A stretch of 46,171 bases of DNA from Spirochaetota bacterium (GTDB lineage Bacteria > Spirochaetota > Spirochaetia > DSM-2461). A program made the translations under genes and the position numbers. The DNA is taken from contig QNBK01000002.1 of the NCBI GenBank assembly GCA_003644105.1, positions 1-46,171 of the forward strand. Reading direction: 5' to 3'. Positions within the stretch are counted from its first letter, which is position 1, and the number at the start of each line of letters is the position of its first letter. This document shows positions 16,781 to 25,597 of the stretch, piece by piece. The notes beneath the pieces are model-generated. The model saw only the letters and a program-made list of their open reading frames with translations. It did not search any database and had not been told where the DNA came from.

Positions 16781-17626
16781 ATGACCATAAGCATCAATGA
16801 CGAAAATATAAACTACACACTGGAAGACGAACAGGACGCCGGGGATATACTCAAGGGCTTAACCTCCTGGCTTGAGGAATCAGGGCTGCTGATAGGCGGA
16901 TTGGAAATCAACCATGAGTCCATGCCCCTGAATGAAACAGAATGGAAAAGCATCCCGATCGAATCAATCGACAACATTTCTATTGAAGCCCTCAGCCTTC
17001 GGGAAGGACGTGTCAGGCAGCTGGAGACGGCGAGAGATTTCTTCATTCTTCTTGAAACAGCCATAAAAACCGGCGATGAGGAATCGCTGAAAGAGCTGTA
17101 TGAAGGATTCAGAGATCTCAAAGGCATACTCCCTCACCTGTTGAACGAAGGCCCCCATCCGACAATACTCCCACATCTCGAGAAAGTTTTTGAAAAGGGA
17201 TTTAAAGGCACAAGTAGCGTGAGTGCTGCTGAAGCTGTACAAATGGCTTCAGTTCTGGAAAGCCGGCGGAGAGAAACTGCCAGCCCTGAATCAGAGGCAC
17301 GTTCTTCCGCAAAAACTCTGGCCGAAATGGCAGAGAGCCTGGATGATGTTGCCGTGCAGCTGCAGACAGGACAGGATAAAACGGCAATGGAAACCATTAT
17401 TCGTTTAACTGAGATACTGCAGATGTTTATGAGATCCCTCAGCTGGCTGGACGGCAGTGATTCAGTGGAAGAAATAATGAACGATATGAACAGGGTTCTT
17501 TCAGAGCTTGAAGAAGCCCTGAAAGCAGGTGATACGGTACTCATCGGCGATCTGCTGGAATACGAAATAAAACCCCGGCTTATTAAACTGCCGTCCGGAA
17601 TGAACTTCAGTGGGGGAAATGGATAA
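16781..17626 (+). CDS. Helical protein of unknown function in flagellar cluster
   Basis: 281 aa, acidic, predicted mainly alpha-helical; between fliD and a PilZ gene (TAATG overlap with the latter). Confidence 0.7.
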   Translation: MTISINDENINYTLEDEQDAGDILKGLTSWLEESGLLIGGLEINHESMPLNETEWKSIPIESIDNISIEALSLREGRVRQLETARDFFILLETAIKTGDEESLKELYEGFRDLKGILPHLLNEGPHPTILPHLEKVFEKGFKGTSSVSAAEAVQMASVLESRRRETASPESEARSSAKTLAEMAESLDDVAVQLQTGQDKTAMETIIRLTEILQMFMRSLSWLDGSDSVEEIMNDMNRVLSELEEALKAGDTVLIGDLLEYEIKPRLIKLPSGMNFSGGNG

Positions 17627-18711
17627 TGCTACAGATACCTTTGCTCCAAAGCATGTTTTATTCAACAAAGACTGACTGGAAAACAACGGCGATATTCGGC
17701 GGCATCATAGCTGCAGCTGTTATCGGTTTAATCATTTACAGCCGTAATTCCTCGGGACAGACAAGTGGACGCGGGGGCAGGAGTTTCAGCCGCCGCCAGT
17801 TTCGCAGGGAGGCCACTTCCATCGGTTTGTCAAAATACCAAATCCGCCTTCTTGAGAACTTTATTAAAACCTATCAGGTTCGCCGTCCATTCAACCTGCT
17901 CTCCAACACCAGGGAGTTGCGGATAACTCTGGGTAAAGCCCTGAGAGATATCAATCACATGGAAGCGAAGGAATCGGTTATTGAACAGAGAAAACTGGAA
18001 ATATACCGTATTCAGCAGAGGGTGGACAGGATATTTGCAGACACAAACCGTATGTCCAGCACAAAACAGCTCCGGCTTGGTCAGAATATTACCTTTCAGC
18101 AGGAAAACGGCAACCGCTTTACATCGGTAATAACGGCAACACTGAAAGAGTTCTACTGTGCCCAGGTACCCCTGAATTTCGGAGGCGAAAGTGTAAAATG
18201 GCGCAAGAATAGTAAAATCAAGCTGTTTATCTGGGGCGTTGACGGTGAAGAGATGGTTTTTGAATCCAAGGTGATCGGCTACACCAATGTAAAAAAAATC
18301 AACAGTGTCATGCTGGGGCATACCAGCCGAATAAGCCGGGCCATCATGCGTAAATACAGACGACGCCCGATTAAGGGGCAATGTTCGTTCTATCCTGTTC
18401 GAATTGTCGAAAAAGGTATCGGCAGGAAAATGACAAAACAGGCTGTTGTTATGACAAAACAGGGGCGTGTCGGAACCATGATTGATGTTTCTGCAGGCGG
18501 ATGTGCCCTGGCAAGTCATAAACCCCTGCCCCGGGGTGAATTGATTAAATTAAGTTTTGAACCCCAACGGGGCAATATTATCATCGCCTTCGGTAAAATT
18601 GTTGACAGCAGAATGCTGAGCCGGTCCAGAACGATACTGCATATCATGTTCACCCGGGCGTCCAGTAAGAATCTGAATAAGATAAATGAAATTGTTTATG
18701 ATTTCAGCTGA
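17626..18711 (+). CDS. Membrane-anchored PilZ domain protein
   Basis: N-terminal TM segment (TAAIFGGIIAAAVIGLIIYS-like) and PilZ signature RKYRR (RxxxR) with DVSAGG (DxSxxG). Confidence 0.78.
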   Translation: MLQIPLLQSMFYSTKTDWKTTAIFGGIIAAAVIGLIIYSRNSSGQTSGRGGRSFSRRQFRREATSIGLSKYQIRLLENFIKTYQVRRPFNLLSNTRELRITLGKALRDINHMEAKESVIEQRKLEIYRIQQRVDRIFADTNRMSSTKQLRLGQNITFQQENGNRFTSVITATLKEFYCAQVPLNFGGESVKWRKNSKIKLFIWGVDGEEMVFESKVIGYTNVKKINSVMLGHTSRISRAIMRKYRRRPIKGQCSFYPVRIVEKGIGRKMTKQAVVMTKQGRVGTMIDVSAGGCALASHKPLPRGELIKLSFEPQRGNIIIAFGKIVDSRMLSRSRTILHIMFTRASSKNLNKINEIVYDFS

Positions 18712-18759
18712 GACTTTCACTTGACCCGGAGTTGGGGCAGTAACTATCCTTAATACCGC

Positions 18760-19023
18760 ATGAAGATACACGACATCAATCAGCTGAGAAAGAAAGATAT
18801 TCCACTTTATTATAGAAACGAGTACGAAGGCTGGGGTGATATTGAGTTTTCATCAGGCAGCAGACAGCAGGTTCCCATAAAATTCACTGTGGAGATAAAA
18901 CCCACCGGTGAAAGAGCCATTGATGTCAAACTCAAGGAACGGATAGATTACCCTCTGGTACCGGTTATCCGTGCTTTGAAAGAAAAGATTAAACTGTTAG
19001 AAGAAAATGGCGACCTGAGATGA
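18760..19023 (+). CDS. Small conserved-type hypothetical protein upstream of tsaE
   Basis: 87 aa; ATGA overlap with tsaE. Confidence 0.7.
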   Translation: MKIHDINQLRKKDIPLYYRNEYEGWGDIEFSSGSRQQVPIKFTVEIKPTGERAIDVKLKERIDYPLVPVIRALKEKIKLLEENGDLR

Positions 19024-19451
19024 GTCTGGTGATTACTGCAAATGCCGGGGAAACCAGGAAAGTAGGGAGAACCCTGGGAGATTCCCTGAAACCAGGGGAT
19101 GTTCTCGCCATCACCGGCCCGCTGGGAGCGGGAAAAACAGTTTTTGCCCAGGGCGTTGCTGAATCCCTGGATATCAGAGAAGCAGTAACAAGTCCGACCT
19201 ACACAATTATCAGCGAATATGAAGGCCGCATGCCTCTATATCATATGGACCTTTACCGTCTTGGCACCCCGGACGAGTTCACATGGCTGGGTGTGGAAGA
19301 AATGCTCAACGGCAATGGTATCAGCCTGATTGAATGGAGTGAGAAAGCAGGGGAGGAACTTCCCGAAAGAACAATCAGCGTACGCATTGAAATTGAAGCT
19401 GACGACGGCCGTATTATTACAATAATCAGGCCTGAAGAGGCCGCAGCATGA
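19020..19451 (+). CDS. tsaE: tRNA t6A biosynthesis ATPase TsaE
   Basis: ITGPLGAGKTVFAQGVAESL (Walker A), VTSPTYTIISEYEGRMPLYHMDLYRL, GVEEMLNGNGISLIEWSEKA. Confidence 0.95.
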   Translation: MSLVITANAGETRKVGRTLGDSLKPGDVLAITGPLGAGKTVFAQGVAESLDIREAVTSPTYTIISEYEGRMPLYHMDLYRLGTPDEFTWLGVEEMLNGNGISLIEWSEKAGEELPERTISVRIEIEADDGRIITIIRPEEAAA

Positions 19452-20104
19452 ACGTCCTGGCTCTTGAAACATCGGGCAGGGTAATCTCACTTGCCCTGAA
19501 AACAGAGAACCAGTCTCTGGAACTGACAGTGAATCGCGGATTTAAACATGTGGAAACCCTCATGCCGTCGGTGGATGCACTGATGAAACTGGCGGATATC
19601 AAACCCGGAGAACTGAACCTGGTTGCCTGCTCCGCCGGACCGGGGTCTTTTACAGCTCTGAGAATCGGGATGTCAACAGCAAAAGGGATTGCAAAAGGTG
19701 CCTTGTGTCTTCTAAAGGCGGTTCCTACTCTTCCACTTCTCGCTTCGGGAAGGGAGCACTGGCCGGGAATTGTTGTCCCGGTGATGGATGCAAGAAAGAA
19801 CCGGGTATATATCGCTGCTTTCAAAAATGGAAGACGCATCAGGGAGGATTCGGATTCTGTACTGGAAGATTTTCTGAACTCTTTACCGACCGATGAGAAA
19901 ATACTGGTTACCGGACCTGACGCCGAAATCTCCGCCGGTTACAACGGGGTAACAATAGACCCTCTGGCAGCAGCCGGACGGGGATTGGCCCTGGCGGAAA
20001 AAGCGGAAAAAGCACTGGAAGAAAATGGCCCGGACCCGGCGGATCTAGGCCCCCTGTACCTCCGCCTCAGTGAGGCTGAAGTGGCATTGGAAGCTGCAGA
20101 ATGA
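19448..20104 (+). CDS. tsaB: tRNA t6A biosynthesis protein TsaB
   Basis: MNVLALETSGRVISLAL, HVETLMPSVDALM, GPGSFTALRIGMSTAKGIA, PVMDARKNRVYIAAF. Confidence 0.93.
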   Translation: MNVLALETSGRVISLALKTENQSLELTVNRGFKHVETLMPSVDALMKLADIKPGELNLVACSAGPGSFTALRIGMSTAKGIAKGALCLLKAVPTLPLLASGREHWPGIVVPVMDARKNRVYIAAFKNGRRIREDSDSVLEDFLNSLPTDEKILVTGPDAEISAGYNGVTIDPLAAAGRGLALAEKAEKALEENGPDPADLGPLYLRLSEAEVALEAAE

Positions 20105-21246
20105 GTGATAAAGTCTTACTGAATAATGCAAAATCCTTCGATGATTTTGACGATGAATTCGAACTTCTTGAGGTAATTGATGAAGAAGTAACGGCGGAGG
20201 TGAAACCCCTCCCTGCAGAATCTGACAGCTGTATTTCAAGCCTATGGCTGGAGCAGAAAAACCGTCTGGAGATTCCCCTGGTTCTGCTGGATTCCAAGCT
20301 TATCATTCGCTGGCGTAACGATGCATTCCGGGCATTCCGGGAAACCGAGGGACTTGAGTATAACGGTAGACCTTTCCATGCCTTATTCTCAAGCTTTGCC
20401 GATCCCGTATACAGGGAAAATCTGATAGCCACTCTGAAGAATCCTGAAAGCGGTTACGGATGGAAGGACCGGGTAGTCGGCAGAGGTCAGGAGCACAGAC
20501 AGTTTGTCGCTGATATTAATATCCTGCCGTTGGAATATAAGGAAAAGGCCCCAGAATGGTACCTGGCCGTTATTACCGATGTAACCGAACACCAGAAATC
20601 CATTATCAAGGCAAATTTTGAAAGTATTCTCAAAGCTTCACTGCTCAAAGATGAGGATACTGGAAATCATATTAAAAGAGTAAATGCCTACTCCCAGACA
20701 ATAGCTTCAGAGTTAAAGGGAAAGTATCAGTGGACTTATTTTGTTGATAATCCGGATGATACCATGCTGGTTGACGACGACTTTATCGAGAATATCGGTT
20801 TACTTGCTGCGTTTCATGATGTCGGTAAAATCGGCACTCCGGAATCCATACTGCTTAAAAATGGAGAACTCAACGATGATGAATGGGCGGTAATGAAGGA
20901 ACATCCGGCCAACGGAGCATTGATTCTTGATTCTCATCCTGTTCCCATGGCGAAACGCATCGCCAGATCCCACCATGAACGCTGGGACGGTACAGGTTAC
21001 CCGTATTCCCTCGAAGGGGACGATCCCAAATGGGGCATCCCCCTCTCTGCCCGTATTGTGGCCATTGCGGATGTTTACGATGCATTGAGAACCAGAAGAC
21101 CCTACAAAGAGCCCTTCAGTGAAGAGAAAACATGCAACATCATCATCTCAGATGCAGGCAGTCATTTCGACCCGGGACTGGTGGAAGTCTTTAAGGGTTT
21201 AAAAGAAGAGTTTAATCGTATTTTTCTGAGTCTGTCCGATGATTAA
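20101..21246 (+). CDS. PAS-like sensor + HD-GYP c-di-GMP phosphodiesterase
   Basis: [60 protein letters not shown]-type motif, [16 protein letters not shown]-like N-terminus. Confidence 0.88.
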   Translation: MSDKVLLNNAKSFDDFDDEFELLEVIDEEVTAEVKPLPAESDSCISSLWLEQKNRLEIPLVLLDSKLIIRWRNDAFRAFRETEGLEYNGRPFHALFSSFADPVYRENLIATLKNPESGYGWKDRVVGRGQEHRQFVADINILPLEYKEKAPEWYLAVITDVTEHQKSIIKANFESILKASLLKDEDTGNHIKRVNAYSQTIASELKGKYQWTYFVDNPDDTMLVDDDFIENIGLLAAFHDVGKIGTPESILLKNGELNDDEWAVMKEHPANGALILDSHPVPMAKRIARSHHERWDGTGYPYSLEGDDPKWGIPLSARIVAIADVYDALRTRRPYKEPFSEEKTCNIIISDAGSHFDPGLVEVFKGLKEEFNRIFLSLSDD

Positions 21247-21454
21247 CCGGTAAAGCAGGCAAATCCACCGGGGCATCAGCTGCAGCTTTATTCTCCGCCT
21301 CTATAGCCTGAAACACCTCGTTGCGGAACACTTTGACATCCCTTGGGGCTTTAATGCCCAGTTTCACCTGGTCACCTTTTATATCAACAATGGCGATTTC
21401 AATTCGCCCGTCAATAATAACGCTTTCATCCTTACGGCGGGAAAGTATCAGCAT
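21212..21454 (-). CDS. csrA: Carbon storage regulator CsrA
   Basis: [55 protein letters not shown]. Confidence 0.97.
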   Translation of the reverse strand: MLILSRRKDESVIIDGRIEIAIVDIKGDQVKLGIKAPRDVKVFRNEVFQAIEAENKAAADAPVDLPALPVNHRTDSEKYD

Positions 21455-21900
21455 GCGTCTTTTCCTGCGGCCATTTCCTCCAGAATATTGTGCCTGACAT
21501 TCCAGCTGTCATTCTGAGAAATACACTGACGCCCCAACCGGCTCTCCTTGTTGATAATAATCGGACCTTGAAGGTTGGCTGTCATTCCCTGCCGGTCTTC
21601 GGGGATGGTGACAATGGAGAACTGAAGAAAGTGCTCGTCGTTGGAATCCTCAAGGCCGAGAGCTTCGAAATCAGCTGAATCTATATTGGCATCATAATCG
21701 GGCCTGATAAGCTTCGGATCGATAAGAACAAAAGCCACCTCCTGAACATCCAGAGACTGCAGCCAGTAAAACGGCCGCTGCCTGGCATCCATAAGAATGA
21801 ATCGCTCCAAACTCTCAAATCCATAGAGACCTGAAGGTATTGTAATACTCTGTCTCTCATCCACTTCCACTGATCCATACGCTTTTGTATCAACAATCAT
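21448..21900 (-). CDS. fliW: Flagellar assembly factor FliW
   Basis: [41 protein letters not shown]; immediately upstream of csrA. Confidence 0.95.
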   Translation of the reverse strand: MIVDTKAYGSVEVDERQSITIPSGLYGFESLERFILMDARQRPFYWLQSLDVQEVAFVLIDPKLIRPDYDANIDSADFEALGLEDSNDEHFLQFSIVTIPEDRQGMTANLQGPIIINKESRLGRQCISQNDSWNVRHNILEEMAAGKDAC

Positions 21901-21905
21901 CAGTA

Positions 21906-23153
21906 TTACCTCAGGAAATCCATCAAGGTCGGCTGCAGGATTTTACCCGCAACCTGATAAGCTGCTTTCTGAGTATATTCAAGCATACTCATTTCTGTTA
22001 TGGCTTCAGTGAGATCCAGATCCGCCAGAGAGGATTTCCAGTCGGCTATAGCCCCCTTCTCCTCACCCAGCCGACTTGATGTGATGTCCAGCCGTTCGGT
22101 CTTCGCACCCAGATCGGCCAGATTCCGCAGCAGGGAATCAAGGCCCTTATCCAGGCCGCCGACTATGACGCCGCCCACTCTCTCATGATTCCCCTCCAGC
22201 AGGGCATCTCTGAGAGCCAGACCCTGATCGAAAAGGCTTCCACCGGTAACAACAGCATCGGCATGCCAGTTAGCAGGAGGTTTGGTGCCCCCGGTATCGG
22301 TGAGAAGGCCCATATCCACCAGGGCCGTACCTTCTGCAGGCTCCATCCATATCTGATGGGGTACCGTCGTTTCAAGGTTCAATGAGCCGGTAACAGGGTC
22401 CAGGGAGGCTTTTACCGCCGCTCCGGCATCGTTGATTTTTCTGACAACATTGTGAATATTATCACCGGGCTCAAGATTAACTTCCTTGCCGTCGAGAATG
22501 AATCTGTTTGCTTCTGTAACGGTAAAACCTTCGGTATCGTTGGCACCGAAGATCTGCTGCTGATCCCCCCAGAATACCTCATTTCCCCGAAGGTTGGTTT
22601 CAATCGTCTGCCCGTCTGTAATTTCCATCCTGCTGCGCCCTAAATCGCCGGCGTAGCTGACGTTGGTTATAGCCGAGCGGCTCATCCCCGGGATACGTCC
22701 GTTTTCAATGAGAAAAGGCGGTGTTGAGGTATCATCGCCGGCAAAGAGGTATTGTCCGTCTCCGCCTTTAGCATTCACCACCATCGACAGTTCCGACATG
22801 AGGGAATCAACTTCTATGGCCATAAAACCGAGATTTTCTTTGGTGTAGGTACCTGTGGCACCCTGAATGGAAAGTTCACGAAGCCGCTGAACGATGGTAA
22901 CAGCTTCATTCATATAACCTTCCGCCTGAGACCATCTGCCCCTGACGTAATTGATATTATCAAGGTATTGGTCCACCCTCTTCCCCGAAGAATCAAGCCG
23001 AATGATATGCGCGGCATCCACCGGTGCGTCCCGGAGACTCCCCAGAGCCCGGCTGGAGGCAATACCCCGCTGAACCTGGTTCATTCGAAAGTCCCTCTCG
23101 GACATGCGGAAACGGCTATCCAGCATCGGCATATTTGTACTGATTCGCTGCAT
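21906..23153 (-). CDS. flgL: Flagellar hook-associated protein 3
   Basis: MQRISTNMPMLDSRFRMSERDFRMNQVQRGIASSRALGSLRDAPVDAA... flagellin-like termini; operon with flgK. Confidence 0.93.
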   Translation of the reverse strand: MQRISTNMPMLDSRFRMSERDFRMNQVQRGIASSRALGSLRDAPVDAAHIIRLDSSGKRVDQYLDNINYVRGRWSQAEGYMNEAVTIVQRLRELSIQGATGTYTKENLGFMAIEVDSLMSELSMVVNAKGGDGQYLFAGDDTSTPPFLIENGRIPGMSRSAITNVSYAGDLGRSRMEITDGQTIETNLRGNEVFWGDQQQIFGANDTEGFTVTEANRFILDGKEVNLEPGDNIHNVVRKINDAGAAVKASLDPVTGSLNLETTVPHQIWMEPAEGTALVDMGLLTDTGGTKPPANWHADAVVTGGSLFDQGLALRDALLEGNHERVGGVIVGGLDKGLDSLLRNLADLGAKTERLDITSSRLGEEKGAIADWKSSLADLDLTEAITEMSMLEYTQKAAYQVAGKILQPTLMDFLR

Positions 23154-23156
23154 TTA

Positions 23157-25034
23157 TTACACCCCCAGCCTGTTTATTATGGTGTCGAGCATTTTATCTA
23201 TCGTTGTTACAAATCGGGCGGCAGCGTTGTAGCCGTGCTGAAATTTAATCATCTCGGCAAACTCCTCATCCAGGTTTACACCGGAAACCGATTGCCGCAG
23301 ATCTTCCAGTTCTTTCATCACCAGATCCTGACTTTCATTGGTTTGAGCGGCGATTTCACCCTTCAACCCAATATCAGCAGCGGCCAGGGAAAACCAGTCA
23401 TCGAAGGTTTTACTCCCGCCGGCCATTACCGCCTTATGACGGAGCTGGGCGATATCCAGCGCCCCGCGGTTATCTCCCCCGGAGGGGACTCTTCCGGTAT
23501 CACTGAGAGCCGAAGCAATTTTGGACGGATCGGCAATCAGATCTTCGTTCACCTGCAGCCAGCCTGAAGGGTGGCTCAAAGGCGAAACAGAATATGCAGC
23601 ACCCCCGGGACGCAGGGCCAGAACCGCATCGGGTATCTGCCAGTCATACGCCGCCCCGGGGCCGTTTCCCCCGAGAAGTCCGGCATAACCTGCAAGGAAC
23701 TGCCCCGAATCCTCTACATGGCGAATAACAAAATCAGGATTATCAAAACCGTCGGTAATACCCGCGCGGAGTTCAAGACGTCCGTTCCGGTCCAGCCGGG
23801 CGGTAAGCTCGGCATCCGAGGAATTAATCCGGTCTACTACCATCTCCACCGTATCTACAGCAGTGTAGGGAATATTTACCGGCCCTTTGGCACCATCCAG
23901 AGTGATGGTTCCGGCAAAACCTACCGGAGTAGCCGGATCGAGAGTGTTAATTCCGGTAAGCCTATAGGCATATGTGGAATCAAGCTCACCATCCCCGCTA
24001 CGGTCGTAATTTCCCGAGAGGTTATCTACAAAGGGGTATTCCCTGAAAAAATCCAATCCGGTACTGCCGTTGGCAGACCAGGCATCCCGGTGGACATTGT
24101 TCACCAGATCCGCAAAAGCCATGGACATTTCATCAAGAGACTGTATTTCACCCCTCACATCGCTGTCCCTCAGTTCCACCAGGGAACCGAGTTTCCCCGA
24201 TTCGGTATTGAGAAGCTCTGCATTATCCTTCCAGACGATATCATGATAGCCCTCGTTCTGAGGGTTGGGTTCGGCAGCCAGAAATGAAACCTGTTTGCCC
24301 TGAATCAGGTGAAGCCCCCCGGTGTGGATAAGAAACTCATCAGGATCCCGATTATCAACGGTAACCGGCAGATAATCGGAAAGTTTGTTGATCAGCAAAT
24401 CCCGGCGGTCGTAGAGGTCGTTCGGGTTATCACCAAGAGCTTCTGATTTCACAATCTGCTCATTCAGGCCCTTAATCTCCGAGAGCATACCGTTTACTTC
24501 ACCCACTGAAACAACAACATCGTCGTTCAGCATGGTTCTCACTTCCTTCAGCCTGTCATAGCGGCGGTTAATCCCGTCAATCAGAGCTTCCCCCCGGCGC
24601 AGTACAGCCTGGCGTTCAGCCTGACCCTCCGGATGAACAGAAAGCTCCTGCCATCCCTCCCAGAACTTATCCATCATCACCCGGACTGAGGTGTCATAAG
24701 GTTCCTGGTGGATCTGTTCCACCTGAAGAAGATAGTTGTCCCGGGTTCGCCAGTAACCGGCCACATCCCCCTGGGCCAGTATACGTTTTTCCAGCAGTTC
24801 ATCCCGAATACGTTCAATACTGGCCACTCCCACACCCTGGCCGATCTGTCCGGGAACTTCCTCCCGGTTCAACTGGGGCATGTAAAGAGGATCTGTGGAT
24901 CTCATATTCACCCGCTGACGGCTGTAACCCTCTACTGAAGCATTTGAAAGGTTGTGCCCCACAGTTGTTAAAGCCAGCTGATGAGCGTTGAGACTGCGTT
25001 TTCCGATTTCTATTCCACTGAAGGTGCTGGACAT
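23157..25034 (-). CDS. flgK: Flagellar hook-associated protein 1
   Basis: SSTFSGIEIGKRSLNAHQLALTTVGHNLSNASVEGYSRQRVN and C-terminal VNLDEEFAEMIKFQHGYNAAARFVTTIDKMLDTIINRLGV. Confidence 0.96.
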   Translation of the reverse strand: MSSTFSGIEIGKRSLNAHQLALTTVGHNLSNASVEGYSRQRVNMRSTDPLYMPQLNREEVPGQIGQGVGVASIERIRDELLEKRILAQGDVAGYWRTRDNYLLQVEQIHQEPYDTSVRVMMDKFWEGWQELSVHPEGQAERQAVLRRGEALIDGINRRYDRLKEVRTMLNDDVVVSVGEVNGMLSEIKGLNEQIVKSEALGDNPNDLYDRRDLLINKLSDYLPVTVDNRDPDEFLIHTGGLHLIQGKQVSFLAAEPNPQNEGYHDIVWKDNAELLNTESGKLGSLVELRDSDVRGEIQSLDEMSMAFADLVNNVHRDAWSANGSTGLDFFREYPFVDNLSGNYDRSGDGELDSTYAYRLTGINTLDPATPVGFAGTITLDGAKGPVNIPYTAVDTVEMVVDRINSSDAELTARLDRNGRLELRAGITDGFDNPDFVIRHVEDSGQFLAGYAGLLGGNGPGAAYDWQIPDAVLALRPGGAAYSVSPLSHPSGWLQVNEDLIADPSKIASALSDTGRVPSGGDNRGALDIAQLRHKAVMAGGSKTFDDWFSLAAADIGLKGEIAAQTNESQDLVMKELEDLRQSVSGVNLDEEFAEMIKFQHGYNAAARFVTTIDKMLDTIINRLGV

Positions 25035-25045
25035 ACATCGTCCCC

Positions 25046-25537
25046 CTAGAGGTGGTGGGATACTACGAGAGGATCCCTGCCCATAGAGGCAGAGTGCCCC
25101 TGTTTGTTATACATCCGGCCCCGAGTTGACGGAACCAGCTCTTCCATAAGTTCTTTTCCCAGCCGGCCCCGGGATTTGGCGTATCCGGAAACTCCGCGGA
25201 TACGGCTTTTTACCAGGAGCAGACGGACTTTTAATTCTGTTCGTGCCGTCTGGAAAGTTTTACGGATTTCCACCGGCAATCCGGCTATCTGAGTCTCCAG
25301 AGATATTCCTCCGAATAATAATAGCTCAGCTATGGAGTGTCGTTTTTTTTCAATCACTTCCATCAGATCTGCCATTCCATCCATTTTCTTCAGAGAGACC
25401 TCCAAAGCAGGCCAATTCTTGTCGTGAAGAGCTTCACGCATTCCTCCGGATGCTTCTATAAAGCTATCCAGAAGCAGTCTTTCCTGCTCCATCAGACTGA
25501 TTAACTGTTCCCATACATGTTCCACGGTTGAGTCCAC
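25046..25537 (-). CDS. flgN: FlgN-type flagellar export chaperone (GTG start)
   Basis: 163 aa helical protein immediately upstream of flgK; LISLMEQERLLLDSFIEASGGMREALHDKNWPALEVSLKKMD. Confidence 0.7.
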   Translation of the reverse strand: MDSTVEHVWEQLISLMEQERLLLDSFIEASGGMREALHDKNWPALEVSLKKMDGMADLMEVIEKKRHSIAELLLFGGISLETQIAGLPVEIRKTFQTARTELKVRLLLVKSRIRGVSGYAKSRGRLGKELMEELVPSTRGRMYNKQGHSASMGRDPLVVSHHL

Positions 25538-25597
25538 CTCAGTTCTTTTTCGACATGTTATTCAGGGGATCTTAGAAAATAAGAAATACTGAAGGGT

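Noticed and set aside
17830-18519. 229-aa minus-strand ORF opposite the PilZ gene
   Set aside because: Shadow ORF; the plus-strand PilZ has clear motifs and operon context.
22752-23567. 271-aa and 238-aa plus-strand ORFs opposite flgL/flgK (22752-23567, 23571-24287)
   Set aside because: They lie wholly antisense to well-supported hook genes with no SD, no domain, and Pro/Arg/His-rich shadow composition.
25547-25574. Possible sigma28 site (TAAG-N16-GTCGAAAA) upstream of flgN on the minus strand
   Set aside because: Spacer and -10 deviate from consensus, and the implied TSS would sit only a few bases from the GTG start; too weak to call.
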